Shown here in pieces: positions 1 through 7,557 of a stretch of DNA of 16,459 nt. The notes beneath the pieces are model-generated. The model made no database searches and had not been told where the DNA came from. It saw only the letters and a list, made by a program, of their open reading frames with translations. Each line of letters begins with the position of its first letter. Position 1 is the first letter of the stretch. This DNA comes from an uncultured bacterium (GTDB lineage: Bacteria > Bacillota > Clostridia > Oscillospirales > Acutalibacteraceae): positions 1 to 16,459 of the forward strand of contig CAJMOH010000054.1 of assembly GCA_905215055.1 (NCBI GenBank). The letters run 5' to 3'. Made by a program: the position numbers and the translations under genes.

Positions 1-12
1 AACAAGATTGCT

Positions 13-55
13 TATCCTTTGGTATCCACCAAAGGATAGAAGGGATATCCCTTCT
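13..55. repeat. two adjacent inverted repeats at the left edge
   Basis: Positions 13-23 and 28-38 are a perfect 11-bp inverted repeat around a 4-base loop. Positions 38-55 are a perfect 18-bp palindrome centred on GATATC. On the minus strand these lie just beyond the T-run of the operon terminator, and no gene is visible in 1-146. They could form a second hairpin backing up the terminator, or be protein-binding palindromes. No U-tract follows them, so I do not call them a terminator. Confidence 0.5.
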
Positions 56-57
56 TG

Positions 58-128
58 AAAAAATACCGGCTGCGCCGGGGCGGGCTGTGGATTTTGCACG
101 AAGCCCGCCCGCAGGCGCTTTTGCCGGT
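58..128 (-). terminator. intrinsic terminator of the signalling operon
   Basis: On the minus strand, about 20 bases after the stop of the surface-protein gene, there is a long GC-rich imperfect hairpin. The outer arms are ACCGGC/GCCGGT (123-128 with 65-70) and the inner arms are GGCGGGCT/AGCCCGCC around a loop at about 87-103. It is followed directly by A then six T residues (complement of 58-63). Position and form fit a rho-independent terminator ending the long minus-strand operon. Confidence 0.8.
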
Positions 129-146
129 TTTGTTTATTACTCAGCC

Positions 147-1287
147 TTATTTCCCGGCCACCGCCTTTTTCCGCCTGTAGAACAGCATTCCCAGCACGCC
201 GCCGCAGGAGGCCAGCATCAGGCTGATCCACAGCGCCATATCGCTGCTGTCCCCAGTCTGGGGGCTGCCGGTTCCCGCTGCAGGGATGGCTTCAGTCTGC
301 ACATATTCACAGACCGCACAGCCGCGCTCTCTGGAACCTTCTTCGGTCTCGGTGGCCTCTTTGGTTACTTTCCAATCGCCGTAGGTATGGGTGGCCACAT
401 TCAACCTTTCGCCGCAGGAGCATTCCTGCCAGTGCTCGGTATCGTCATATTTCCATGCTTCATCATGGATGCTGTGTTCATGAACCGGAATCGTCTCTTC
501 CTGCGTATATTTGCAGATGGAGCAGGTACGTTCTCTGGAACCTGTTTCGGTTGTGGTAGGCTCCTTTGTTATCGTCCAATCACCGAAAGTATGGTTGCCC
601 ACTTCAGTTTTCTCGCCGCAGCGGCATTCCTTCCAGTGCTGGGTTTCATCCTTCTGCCAGTCGCCGTAGCTGTGCTCATGTTCAAGCATTGGAATGGTTT
701 CGGTCTGCACATAGTCGCAGACCGTGCAGTCACGCTCTCTGGAACCAGCCTCGGTTTCGGTGGCCGGCTTCGTCTCTCTCCAATCGCCGTAGATATGGTT
801 TGCCACATTCAGCCTTTCGCCGCAGGAGCACGCCTGCCAGTGCTGTGCCGCGTCGTGCTTTTGGGTATAGCTGTGCTCATGGGGCGGTTCGGCTTCTCCG
901 ACGTCCGCCACCATATACTGGCCGTCCGGGTCGCCCACGATCATGATCCATCTGGCACGCACCCGTATGGTGTACTCCTCCTGCGGCCGCGTCACCACAT
1001 CGTTTGTGAAAAACAAATAGGTGTCGATTTCCACTGCCTTGGACTCGACCACATCGTCGCCCAGCAGCAGCTGTGCCTCGTATTCAAAGCTATCGCCGGA
1101 GGCCGCTCCTGCCGGCCGGCCCCACTGCACCTGGTTTTGGTAGCCCGACCAGCGGGGGTTCCCTGGCACATATTCCCCCGCCGCCGAAACGGACAGGGGA
1201 AGGGCCGCGATCATCAGGCATACCGCCAGCAGCATACTGAAAAGCCATGCGACTTTTTGCCGCCCCGGCGGTTTTTTCCCTGCGCAT
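147..1287 (-). CDS. sortase-anchored surface protein with three Cys/His repeats; apparent frameshift near start
   Basis: A secreted, cell-wall-anchored protein. The reading frame encodes a signal peptide (hydrophobic stretch from VAWLFSMLL to about SVSAAG), a roughly 100-residue unique domain, three repeats of about 66 residues (681-881, 483-680, 281-482), and a C-terminal sorting signal: SPQTG (252-266), a hydrophobic segment, then RRKK. Each repeat starts HEHS and carries HWxxCxCGE, YGDW or FGDW, GSRERxC and CxxC motifs, so metal binding is possible. The only good start is ATG at 1287, behind GGAGGAG (1295-1301), but it is one frame off the signal peptide. Removing one base from the T6 run at 1272-1277 joins them, giving MRREKPPGRQKVAWLF. 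The in-frame ATG at 1235 has no ribosome site and sits inside the signal peptide. The gene is last in the operon. Its substrate or partner is unknown. Confidence 0.75.
281..881 (-). repeat. three tandem ~200-bp coding repeats in the surface protein
   Basis: Three consecutive units of about 198-201 bp each encode about 66 residues beginning HEHS and ending with an IP pair. Unit starts on the minus strand are at about 881, 680 and 482. Conserved positions include HWxxCxCGE, H-x-YGDW (FGDW in unit 2), TETGSRERxC and CxxCxY. This repeat type is familiar from surface proteins of gut Firmicutes. The DNA of the units is similar but not identical. Confidence 0.85.
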
Positions 1288-1303
1288 ACGCAATCTCCTC
1301 CCT

Positions 1304-1921
1304 TTATCGCACCGGAGCGCCCTGCGAGGAAAGCGGTGCTCCGCATGCTCCGCAGAAGCGGCTTCCGGGCGGTATCTCCGCCCCGCACTGGGGGCATTTG
1401 TTTTCCAGCTTCGCCCCGCAGTTGTTGCAGAATTTGGCGCCGGCCGCACACTGGGTTTTGCAGGCGGGGCAAACCACCATACCCGCGTTCAGTTCCGCCC
1501 CGGCGTTTCGCACCACCACCGAGCGGCCGCCGGAGACGATGCACTGCTCAATCACCTGGAAAATCTCTTCCGGCAGCTTTTTCTGCTTGTAGGCGCCCAC
1601 ACCGGCAGTCACCGCCAGCGGCCATGCGATAAACCATCCCAGCGCGCCGGCGCCGATCTTATCCGACCATTCGCCCTGACCCACGGTGACGTTTAAGTTG
1701 TCATCCATCCGGATCATCTGCACCGTCGTAGCCATCCTCATGCCGGCAATGGTCTTCCAGCCGTCTTTTTCCTGACGGCCCTGCACCACATAGCCTTCTG
1801 TGGTTTCGGCACTCTGTACCTCCATCCCCTTAGCGGATGAAAGGAACGCCTCCACCGCGTTTGCCACCACCTGGGTACTCATGCCGGCAGGCAGCCGGAA
1901 TACTCTCGATTCGTTTGCCAT
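1304..1921 (-). CDS. membrane protein with C-terminal double zinc ribbon
   Basis: A 205-aa protein. Residues 1-85 form a soluble domain with no recognised motif. One hydrophobic segment follows (about 90-112, IGAGALGWFIAWPLAV), then a short helix. The C-terminus has two zinc ribbons, CPACKTQC...FCNNCG and CPQCGAEI...FCGACG, which is the DZR/zinc-ribbon arrangement. The start ATG at 1921 follows GAGGAGGA at good spacing. The stop lies 16 bases before the surface-protein start, so the ribosome site of that gene directly follows this stop. The role is not known. Zinc ribbons also occur in the two kinases and the FHA protein of this operon, which suggests a common docking or metal-dependent fold; that is inference. 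Confidence 0.85.
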   Translation of the reverse strand: MANESRVFRLPAGMSTQVVANAVEAFLSSAKGMEVQSAETTEGYVVQGRQEKDGWKTIAGMRMATTVQMIRMDDNLNVTVGQGEWSDKIGAGALGWFIAWPLAVTAGVGAYKQKKLPEEIFQVIEQCIVSGGRSVVVRNAGAELNAGMVVCPACKTQCAAGAKFCNNCGAKLENKCPQCGAEIPPGSRFCGACGAPLSSQGAPVR

Positions 1922-1934
1922 CTCGTCTTCCTCC

Positions 1935-2246
1935 TCATTCTAAAGCCTGTACCTCATCGATATGCTGCAGTACGCTGTCTACCAGATAACGTACTGCCAG
2001 CTGTTTTTCCTCCTCGCTCAGGCCGCTTGCCGGACGGAGCATGGAAACATGGAGGATCGATGTGTTGATGGTCTGTTCCGTCACGGCAAAGGCGTACTCG
2101 CTGGTATGCCCCAGAACCTTCGCCTCCGCCTTGATATCGCCGACCATCGCCTGCTCATATTGGCAGTCCATCCGGTCCAGCACGTCAAAGACGGCGTACA
2201 CAGCCATGCGGCGGGGACAGTTGACATTTCTTTTTAGACTCAGCAC
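1935..2246 (-). CDS. hypothetical 103-aa protein
   Basis: A small soluble protein with no signal peptide or membrane segment. The start is GTG at 2246, behind AAAGGAG with six bases of spacing; the only alternative, ATG 13 codons in, has no such site. The stop is 13 bases before the zinc-ribbon protein start, so the two are probably translated together. The predicted pattern is a helix, several strands and a C-terminal helix (EEKQLAVRYLVDSVLQHIDE). The N-terminal half of the neighbouring zinc-ribbon protein has a loosely similar strand-then-helix layout, but I cannot show homology by eye. Function unknown. Confidence 0.8.
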   Translation of the reverse strand: MLSLKRNVNCPRRMAVYAVFDVLDRMDCQYEQAMVGDIKAEAKVLGHTSEYAFAVTEQTINTSILHVSMLRPASGLSEEEKQLAVRYLVDSVLQHIDEVQALE

Positions 2247-2281
2247 TTTTTTCTCCTTTCCCCCGGAAACGGGGCTGTCAT

Positions 2282-4432
2282 CTATTTCACAGGTCGAATC
2301 GTATTGGTCACATCCAACAGCATTCCGTCGAAAAGCTCGTCTTCTGTTGCTGCACTGATAAGAATCACAAACGCCAAGCCGCCGTACTCGCCGCCGTAAA
2401 CGCTGAGATAGGTGTCATCTTCAGTATAGGTGTACTCATCAACAATCCAGTCAATTCCGCCGCTCTTGTATTGCCAACGTTCTTTTCGCGGTTGAAAAGA
2501 TTCTTTGACCAGTACTTCCGCAATACCATCCATCCAGATTTCCTTATTGAAAGTATCGCTTATCTGCTGACTTTGCACTTCCACACCAACCGCAGCCGTA
2601 CTTTTCTCCATCCTTAGCCGGCTTTCTCCGAGCACAGTAAACTGAATCTCGCTCTCGTCCTCCCAATAGAGGAATTGAAACGGGAGATTTTCATCATAAA
2701 ATCGCTGGTAAATTGTGCCCGCCGGACCGCTGCTTTGGAAAGAATCTATGGCTGCAAAGATTTCCGCCTGCGCCTTCTCATCCCCCTGAGGATAGGAGCC
2801 GATAAGATTGTAGCAGCCAAACCCATTCTGGCATTCGATGAACGCCGCCAAAAATTCCATGGTTGTGCCTCCGCTTTCGGTAGCAGAAAACTGGATCAAG
2901 TAGGTGTCCAAAGAACTGCCCTCCCGGTAACCCCGGCTGAGGATCTCATGCTTTGTGATATTGGTGCTCTCCAGCAGGCCGATATAATACTGGACATATT
3001 TCTCCGCGTTCTCCTCCACATCAGAAAGGGTATACACCGGAAAACCGGCGGCCTTATCGTAAAATCCCACCTGCAGGGTAGCGCTCCCATCCGATGAAGC
3101 AAAAGCTCCGCTGCCGGACTCTGTTTCTGCATACCCCTGGGGGATCCCCATGGTGATATTCAGATACTCCTGAGCGTAGTCCTGCAAGGCGACATCGTCT
3201 ACGCCCTCGGGTTCCTGCACTGTTATATCGAAAGGAGTGCCAGATGGCCCGTCAGAAGAACCCGGCTCTGCTTTCCCGCCGGTCAGCGCACCGATCCCCG
3301 CTACTGCTCCCCAGACGCCCAGACCCAGCACAGCAACGCACAGCACCAGCGCCGTGATCTGTACCCCGATATGGCTCCGCCGGAATCTGGTCCAAAGCCC
3401 CGGCTTTCCATCGGAACCTGCAGCCGTTTGACCGGATGGCACAGCCATGGTACGGTGATGGAAAGACGCCGGGGTTTTCCCGGTAATCCCTTCAATAAAG
3501 GCCTCCATGGTGGAGAAACGATCCTCCGCTTTTACCGCGAGCGCCTTCATGATCGCCTGTTCCACCTGCGGAGGCAGGGGAACGCCCAGCTCCGAGGGCT
3601 TTTTCAGCGTATCGTTATGGACCCGCATGATGGAATCCGGCGGCAGCTCCCCGGTCACGCAGCGGTACAGGGTGGCGCCCATGGCGTATACATCCGTCCA
3701 CGGCCCCTGGTTCCCCTTACTGGAATACTGCTCCTCCGGCGCGTAGCCATGTTTCAGGATGACCGACACGCTTTTTTCATCTCCGATAGAAAACCGGGCC
3801 GCGCCGAAATCCAGCAGCTTGCTCTCTCCCTTGGAGGTAATGGAGATGTTGTCCGGGCTGATATCCCGGTGGGTCAGGTTCAGGGCATGAACCTGCGTCA
3901 ACGCCTGCATCACCGGCATCAGGATGGTCAGCGCCTGGTCATAGGGAATCTTCCCGCCCTGGGATGCAACGTATGCCTTCAGGCTCATGCCGTCGATATA
4001 TTCCATCACGAAATAGGCCGTGTTGTTTTCCTTAAAATAATTCTGCACCGACACGATGTTCGGCGTATTCTGCAGTTTGGCAAGGATCCGCGCTTCCTCT
4101 AAAAAGCGCTCCATGCCGTTTTGATAATCCTCCTGGCCCCGTCCGGTCAGTGCCACGCTGTACTTATCGGAATGCCGGGTAGCAAGACCGGAGGGCATAT
4201 ATTCCTTGACGGCTACCTTAATCTCCAGCGTCAGGTCATAGCCCAGATAGGTGATGCCGAACCCGCCCACGCCCAGGACCTTTCCGGTCATGTAGCGGCC
4301 GTTCAGCAGTGCGCCCATGGGCAGCGCCAAAAACGGCTGCTCCTCCTCCGCATTAAACCCGCAGTGGGGGCAGACAGGGGAATCGTCCGGCTTTTCCTGA
4401 AAGCAGCCATAGCAGATATGTTCCAAGTTCAT
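2282..4432 (-). CDS. membrane Ser/Thr protein kinase 1 with N-terminal zinc ribbon
   Basis: A 716-aa Hanks-type kinase. An N-terminal zinc ribbon (C7xxC10, C21PHC24) is followed by the kinase domain (about 45-320): glycine loop GVGGFG (54-59), catalytic lysine K76 in VAVKEY, a likely alpha-C glutamate near 113, HRD 188-190, N195, DFG 208-210, APE 231-233 and D247. The catalytic loop reads HRDISPDN, with serine where most Ser/Thr kinases have lysine. After a linker comes one membrane span (about 355-383) and an external domain of about 330 residues that should act as sensor. ATG at 4432 follows AGAGGAG. It probably phosphorylates Thr/Ser on proteins read by the operon's FHA domains and reset by its PP2C. 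It is a paralogue of kinase 2, close in the kinase part and diverged outside. Confidence 0.93.
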   Translation of the reverse strand: MNLEHICYGCFQEKPDDSPVCPHCGFNAEEEQPFLALPMGALLNGRYMTGKVLGVGGFGITYLGYDLTLEIKVAVKEYMPSGLATRHSDKYSVALTGRGQEDYQNGMERFLEEARILAKLQNTPNIVSVQNYFKENNTAYFVMEYIDGMSLKAYVASQGGKIPYDQALTILMPVMQALTQVHALNLTHRDISPDNISITSKGESKLLDFGAARFSIGDEKSVSVILKHGYAPEEQYSSKGNQGPWTDVYAMGATLYRCVTGELPPDSIMRVHNDTLKKPSELGVPLPPQVEQAIMKALAVKAEDRFSTMEAFIEGITGKTPASFHHRTMAVPSGQTAAGSDGKPGLWTRFRRSHIGVQITALVLCVAVLGLGVWGAVAGIGALTGGKAEPGSSDGPSGTPFDITVQEPEGVDDVALQDYAQEYLNITMGIPQGYAETESGSGAFASSDGSATLQVGFYDKAAGFPVYTLSDVEENAEKYVQYYIGLLESTNITKHEILSRGYREGSSLDTYLIQFSATESGGTTMEFLAAFIECQNGFGCYNLIGSYPQGDEKAQAEIFAAIDSFQSSGPAGTIYQRFYDENLPFQFLYWEDESEIQFTVLGESRLRMEKSTAAVGVEVQSQQISDTFNKEIWMDGIAEVLVKESFQPRKERWQYKSGGIDWIVDEYTYTEDDTYLSVYGGEYGGLAFVILISAATEDELFDGMLLDVTNTIRPVK

Positions 4433-4551
4433 GTTTCACTCCTCTTCTTTGTACTTGCGCCCCGGCCTTTCACCCGCAACAGCAGAAAAACCACTTCCAT
4501 CAACGCGATCATACCCAGCTCTTCCAGAATGAACGGAAAGACATTCATCAT
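4429..4551 (-). CDS. possible small membrane protein, coupled to kinase 1
   Basis: An open frame of 40 codons from ATG at 4551, ending in TGA that overlaps the kinase 1 start as ATGA. It encodes one hydrophobic stretch (FPFILEELGMIALMEVVFLLL) followed by a basic tail, as in a single-span membrane peptide. The frame is open upstream to 4632 with a CSVC motif, but no good start was found there. GAGGAG abuts the ATG with no spacing, which is poor. The stop overlap and hydrophobic pattern favour a real gene. The alternative is that this is simply the leader of kinase 1 or a decayed gene end. Confidence 0.3.
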   Translation of the reverse strand: MMNVFPFILEELGMIALMEVVFLLLRVKGRGASTKKRSET

Positions 4552-4637
4552 CTCCTCAATCAAGGGCTGTTTCTCCCTTTCCTCCAGACAAACCGAACAG
4601 AATACGGCCCCAGCGTCTTGGATCGTCGCAATCTATA

Positions 4638-4663
4638 ACTCTAATATAAATACTCTAATATAA
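4638..4663. repeat. 12-bp direct repeat at the DUF3592 gene end
   Basis: ACTCTAATATAA occurs at 4638-4649 and again at 4652-4663, two bases apart. It spans the stop codon of the DUF3592 gene. It looks like a small slippage duplication in an AT-rich spot; no function is evident. Confidence 0.7.
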
Positions 4664-5084
4664 AACAAGCGATGGGCGTTCCCACAATTGCAAGCCACCC
4701 GCAGCACAGAAGGCAGATCTGAATCATCCGATACATCTTGACATCGGCGGGACAGAAGTATTTTTCCGGATCAGATGGGTCAATGTAAATCTCCACCTCA
4801 GTTCCGATCTTCTTCTGCGCCTGATGATAGGCCAAATCGATGCCGGTGTTTTTTTGATAGACGTAGCCCATATACTCGTATTGGTATATCATAAAATAAT
4901 GGTAGGAATGCTTGATCCGAATCCTCAGCGGTTCGATGACGGTCGCTTTTAGAAAAACCGTGCAGCCGCTCCCTCTCTGCGTCTTTTTCTTGTAAAAGTG
5001 GGCAAGCACGAAAAATAACGCGTAAAACGGATATACTATCGCGCAGGAAATCAGAATCCACGCAATATCCTCTACAAAATTCAT
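4641..5084 (-). CDS. DUF3592-like membrane protein (147 aa)
   Basis: Two membrane segments (about 6-29 and 120-145) enclose a strand-rich soluble domain of about 90 residues. The domain carries YQYEYMGYVY and the pattern IGTEVEIYIDPSDPEKYFCP, which matches the DUF3592 family (G-x-x-V-x-I-x-x-D-P-x-x-P-x-x-Y/F). The family has no settled function. The start ATG at 5084 has AAAGGAGG upstream. It sits between the two kinases and is a diverged paralogue of the 173-aa protein at 7558-8079, so each kinase gene is preceded by one DUF3592 gene. A role as kinase partner or membrane accessory is inferred from this pairing only. Confidence 0.85.
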   Translation of the reverse strand: MNFVEDIAWILISCAIVYPFYALFFVLAHFYKKKTQRGSGCTVFLKATVIEPLRIRIKHSYHYFMIYQYEYMGYVYQKNTGIDLAYHQAQKKIGTEVEIYIDPSDPEKYFCPADVKMYRMIQICLLCCGWLAIVGTPIACFILEYLY

Positions 5085-5130
5085 ACGCTCCGCCTCCTTT
5101 CCGCCCGCACCAATCTTTTTTAGGGAAACC

Positions 5131-5158
5131 GCCTGCCGCAGGTTTCGCTGCGGCAGGC
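5131..5158 (-). other. intercistronic hairpin between kinase 2 and DUF3592
   Basis: A perfect 11-bp inverted repeat (GCCTGCCGCAG / CTGCGGCAGGC) around a six-base loop. A competing stem GAAACC/GGTTTC overlaps it (5125-5130 with 5142-5147). No U-tract follows on the minus strand, so full termination is unlikely. It is more likely an mRNA processing or stability element that sets relative expression of the upstream and downstream halves of the operon. Confidence 0.55.
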
Positions 5159-5192
5159 ACTGAAGCTATATTGTTAAGATCTTCCATGCTGG

Positions 5193-7493
5193 TTATCCCT
5201 CCCATGCACGGACAGACGCCATGGCCTGTTGATGCAAAGCGACAACCGCATCTTTGTTGGAGCTGTTGAACATGCAGCTAACAGCGTAACACTTGCCGTC
5301 GATCATGGCGGAGGCAACACTGAACGTAAATTCATTCATGGTCCAATCCATGCACAGCCATTCCACACCGCCCGACTGCGACGTGTATGTTTCACCTACG
5401 GAAACGCCCACGCTAGACGCCACGTCTCTCTGAAACTGCAAGACCTCCTCCGGGCTGCTCATTCCCAGCTGGCCGGCATTCCCTATTTCCACAATCCCGC
5501 TGTCCGGCGTAGCGCTCCCAAAGCCGGCTTCCATTGCCGCGTCCGTTGGGTAAATAACCAATTCGGCCGCCGCTCCGGCCTCTCCCAGGTTAACAGTCGT
5601 GTCCATCACGCGTCCTGCTGCCACGGCATCGTCCACAATCACCTTGACGCCGCTCTTAGAGCCATAGTACATCTTGTACGTTGTCTCCGGCGCACCGTTG
5701 CTCTTAAAGGACTGGATAATGGAATGGATTTCCGCTTCGGCGGCTTTGTCCCCCTTGGGATAGCTCGTGATGATGAAATAACAGCCGAAATCATACCCCT
5801 CCACCGCCATAATGACCACTTCGTTGGAGACGCCTTCGCTGTCGGTGCCTTCAAGATAGATTTGATAGGCGCCTGCGCTTCCCACCTGATCGGGTCCGGC
5901 AGCAAGGATCTGATAATCCGAAACTTCAAACAGGTTCTGCATCAGGATGGCGGCAATAGCTTCTCTCTGGGATTCCACATCGGCAAGGGAGTAGATGGGT
6001 CCGTCAATGTTCCAAAGATAATCCATCATCATACCGCAGCCTTTAGCCTCATTGATAAAAATCATCTCCTCCTCAACCCTCGTATAATCCGACGGGATCT
6101 CAATCGTAGCGTTGAGGATGCCAAGATCCTGCGCCACCATTTCCGCTGGAGGTTCTGTAGTAGGCTCTGGGTCTGTTGTCGGTTCCGGATTACTCGTCTG
6201 CGGTTGGCTGATGATAGGCGTAGGTTGGCTGATGACAGGCGTATTCCCACCGCCGCCCCCTCCTGTCGGCCTTTTTTCCCCTCCGCCAGAAAGCGCGATA
6301 GGAAGGATAATACAAAGGGCGATCACCGCCAGCAGCCCACCGCCGGAAACCCAGGCAACCACCGGATTGGCTTTCATATAGGAAAGGAACCGGGAGAACG
6401 CAGAGGGCTTTCCTGCCGCAGCACCCCCGCCGTTATAGGCGGGCTGCTGATAGGCAATCTGCCCGTAGCCTTCCTGCCTGTAAGCGGTAGCCTGGGTGCG
6501 CTGGCTGATACTGGCCGCCACCTGATCCTGTACGGAAACGCGCCCGTTCAGTGCCCCGATGAATGCCTCCATATTGGGGAAACGATCCTCGGTTTTTACC
6601 GCCAACGCTTTCATGATGGCGTTTTCCACATTAGCCGGAATACGGAACCCCAGCTCCGACGGCCTTTTCATGGTATCCCCATGGATCCGTTCCACCGAAT
6701 CCGGCGGGAGCTGCCCGGTAATGCAGCGGTACAGGGTAGCGCCCATGGCGTAAACATCCGTCCACGGTCCCTGATTGCCGTGGCTGGAATACTGTTCCTC
6801 CGGCGCGTAGCCATGTTTTAAGATGACCGACACGCTCTTGCCGTCCCCCAGTGCGAACCGCGCCGCGCCGAAATCCAGCAGACGGCTTTCGCCTTTGGAT
6901 GTGATATAGATATTGTCCGGGCTGATGTCCCGGTGCAGGAGGTTCAGCGCATGCACCTGAACCAGCGCTTCCATGATCGGCTGCAGAATGGCAATCGCCT
7001 GGTTATAGGGGATCTTATCCCCGTTTTTTGCCAGGTAGGCTTTCAGGCTCATACCGTCTATGTACTCCATCACAAAGTATGCGGTGCCGTTCTCTTTGAA
7101 ATAGTTCTGCACCGATACGATATGCGGGGTGTTTTGCAGCTTGGCAAGGATCTTCGCTTCATCCAAAAAGCGCTCCATACCGTACTGGTAATCCTCCTCC
7201 ACCCGTCCGGTCAGCGCCACACTATAGTGGTCCGGATGCCTTGTGGCCAGGGCGGAGGGCATATATTCTTTAATCGCAACCTTGATCTCCAGTATCAGGT
7301 CGTATCCCAGATAGGTGATACCGAACCCGCCAATGCCAAGCACCTTTCCTACCAGATATCTCCCGTTTAGGATCGTACCCAGGGGCAGCGCAAGATAGGG
7401 CTGCTCGTCGTTCTCATTAAATCCGCATCGGGGGCATGGAATCCCCGGTTCTTTTTCCGCGAAACAGCCATAACAAACACGTTCCGGATTCAT
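5193..7493 (-). CDS. membrane Ser/Thr protein kinase 2 with N-terminal zinc ribbon
   Basis: A 766-aa Hanks-type kinase. Zinc ribbon C7xxC10 / C20PRC23, then the kinase domain: GIGGFG (53-58), K75 in VAIKEY, E112, HRD 187-189 within HRDISPDN, N194, DFG 207-209, APE 230-232. Residues about 320-375 form a Gln/Tyr/Ala-rich cytoplasmic linker. One membrane span (about 378-402) leads to a Gly-run and a Pro/Thr-rich stalk (403-450), then a sensor-like external domain of about 315 residues. ATG at 7493 follows GAGGAGGT. The kinase part is near-identical in layout to kinase 1. The external parts share only patches (IYSLADVE, FGCYFIITSYPKGDKA), so the two probably sense different cues. Ser replaces Lys in the catalytic loop, as in kinase 1. 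Confidence 0.93.
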   Translation of the reverse strand: MNPERVCYGCFAEKEPGIPCPRCGFNENDEQPYLALPLGTILNGRYLVGKVLGIGGFGITYLGYDLILEIKVAIKEYMPSALATRHPDHYSVALTGRVEEDYQYGMERFLDEAKILAKLQNTPHIVSVQNYFKENGTAYFVMEYIDGMSLKAYLAKNGDKIPYNQAIAILQPIMEALVQVHALNLLHRDISPDNIYITSKGESRLLDFGAARFALGDGKSVSVILKHGYAPEEQYSSHGNQGPWTDVYAMGATLYRCITGQLPPDSVERIHGDTMKRPSELGFRIPANVENAIMKALAVKTEDRFPNMEAFIGALNGRVSVQDQVAASISQRTQATAYRQEGYGQIAYQQPAYNGGGAAAGKPSAFSRFLSYMKANPVVAWVSGGGLLAVIALCIILPIALSGGGEKRPTGGGGGGNTPVISQPTPIISQPQTSNPEPTTDPEPTTEPPAEMVAQDLGILNATIEIPSDYTRVEEEMIFINEAKGCGMMMDYLWNIDGPIYSLADVESQREAIAAILMQNLFEVSDYQILAAGPDQVGSAGAYQIYLEGTDSEGVSNEVVIMAVEGYDFGCYFIITSYPKGDKAAEAEIHSIIQSFKSNGAPETTYKMYYGSKSGVKVIVDDAVAAGRVMDTTVNLGEAGAAAELVIYPTDAAMEAGFGSATPDSGIVEIGNAGQLGMSSPEEVLQFQRDVASSVGVSVGETYTSQSGGVEWLCMDWTMNEFTFSVASAMIDGKCYAVSCMFNSSNKDAVVALHQQAMASVRAWEG
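6202..6243. repeat. 21-bp tandem repeat in kinase 2 stalk
   Basis: Two 21-bp units (6202-6222 and 6223-6243) differ at one base. They encode two copies of a TPIISQP/TPVISQP-type heptapeptide in the external stalk of kinase 2. Such units often change copy number, which would alter stalk length. Confidence 0.8.
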
Positions 7494-7522
7494 TCTCCCA
7501 CCTCCTCAAGCAATGTATTTTA

Positions 7523-7550
7523 AGTATAAAACGATGTATTTTGATAGCAA
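7523..7550 (-). promoter_or_regulatory. possible internal promoter before kinase 2
   Basis: In the AT-rich gap before kinase 2, the minus strand has TTGCTA (7550-7545), a 16-bp spacer and TATACT (7528-7523). The boxes match the sigma-A consensus 4/6 and 5/6. The gap also holds two AAAATACAT copies. Such a promoter would give the kinase half of the operon separate expression. The evidence is sequence match only. Confidence 0.3.
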
Positions 7551-7557
7551 AATACAG

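Noticed and set aside
281..881. tandem repeats as CRISPR or satellite DNA
   Set aside because: Units are about 200 bp, in frame, and encode a conserved Cys/His protein repeat.
87..1592. 501-aa open frame on the plus strand
   Set aside because: It lies opposite the repeat-bearing surface protein and the zinc-ribbon gene, has no ribosome site and no protein-like motifs; it is an antisense shadow of GC-rich coding DNA.
3371..4102. 243-aa plus-strand open frame inside kinase 1
   Set aside because: Antisense shadow of the kinase domain; a similar shadow appears in kinase 2 because the kinase sequences are alike.
5229..6821. 530-aa open frame on the plus strand
   Set aside because: Antisense to kinase 2, whose domains and motifs are unmistakable. 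The plus frame has no family features.
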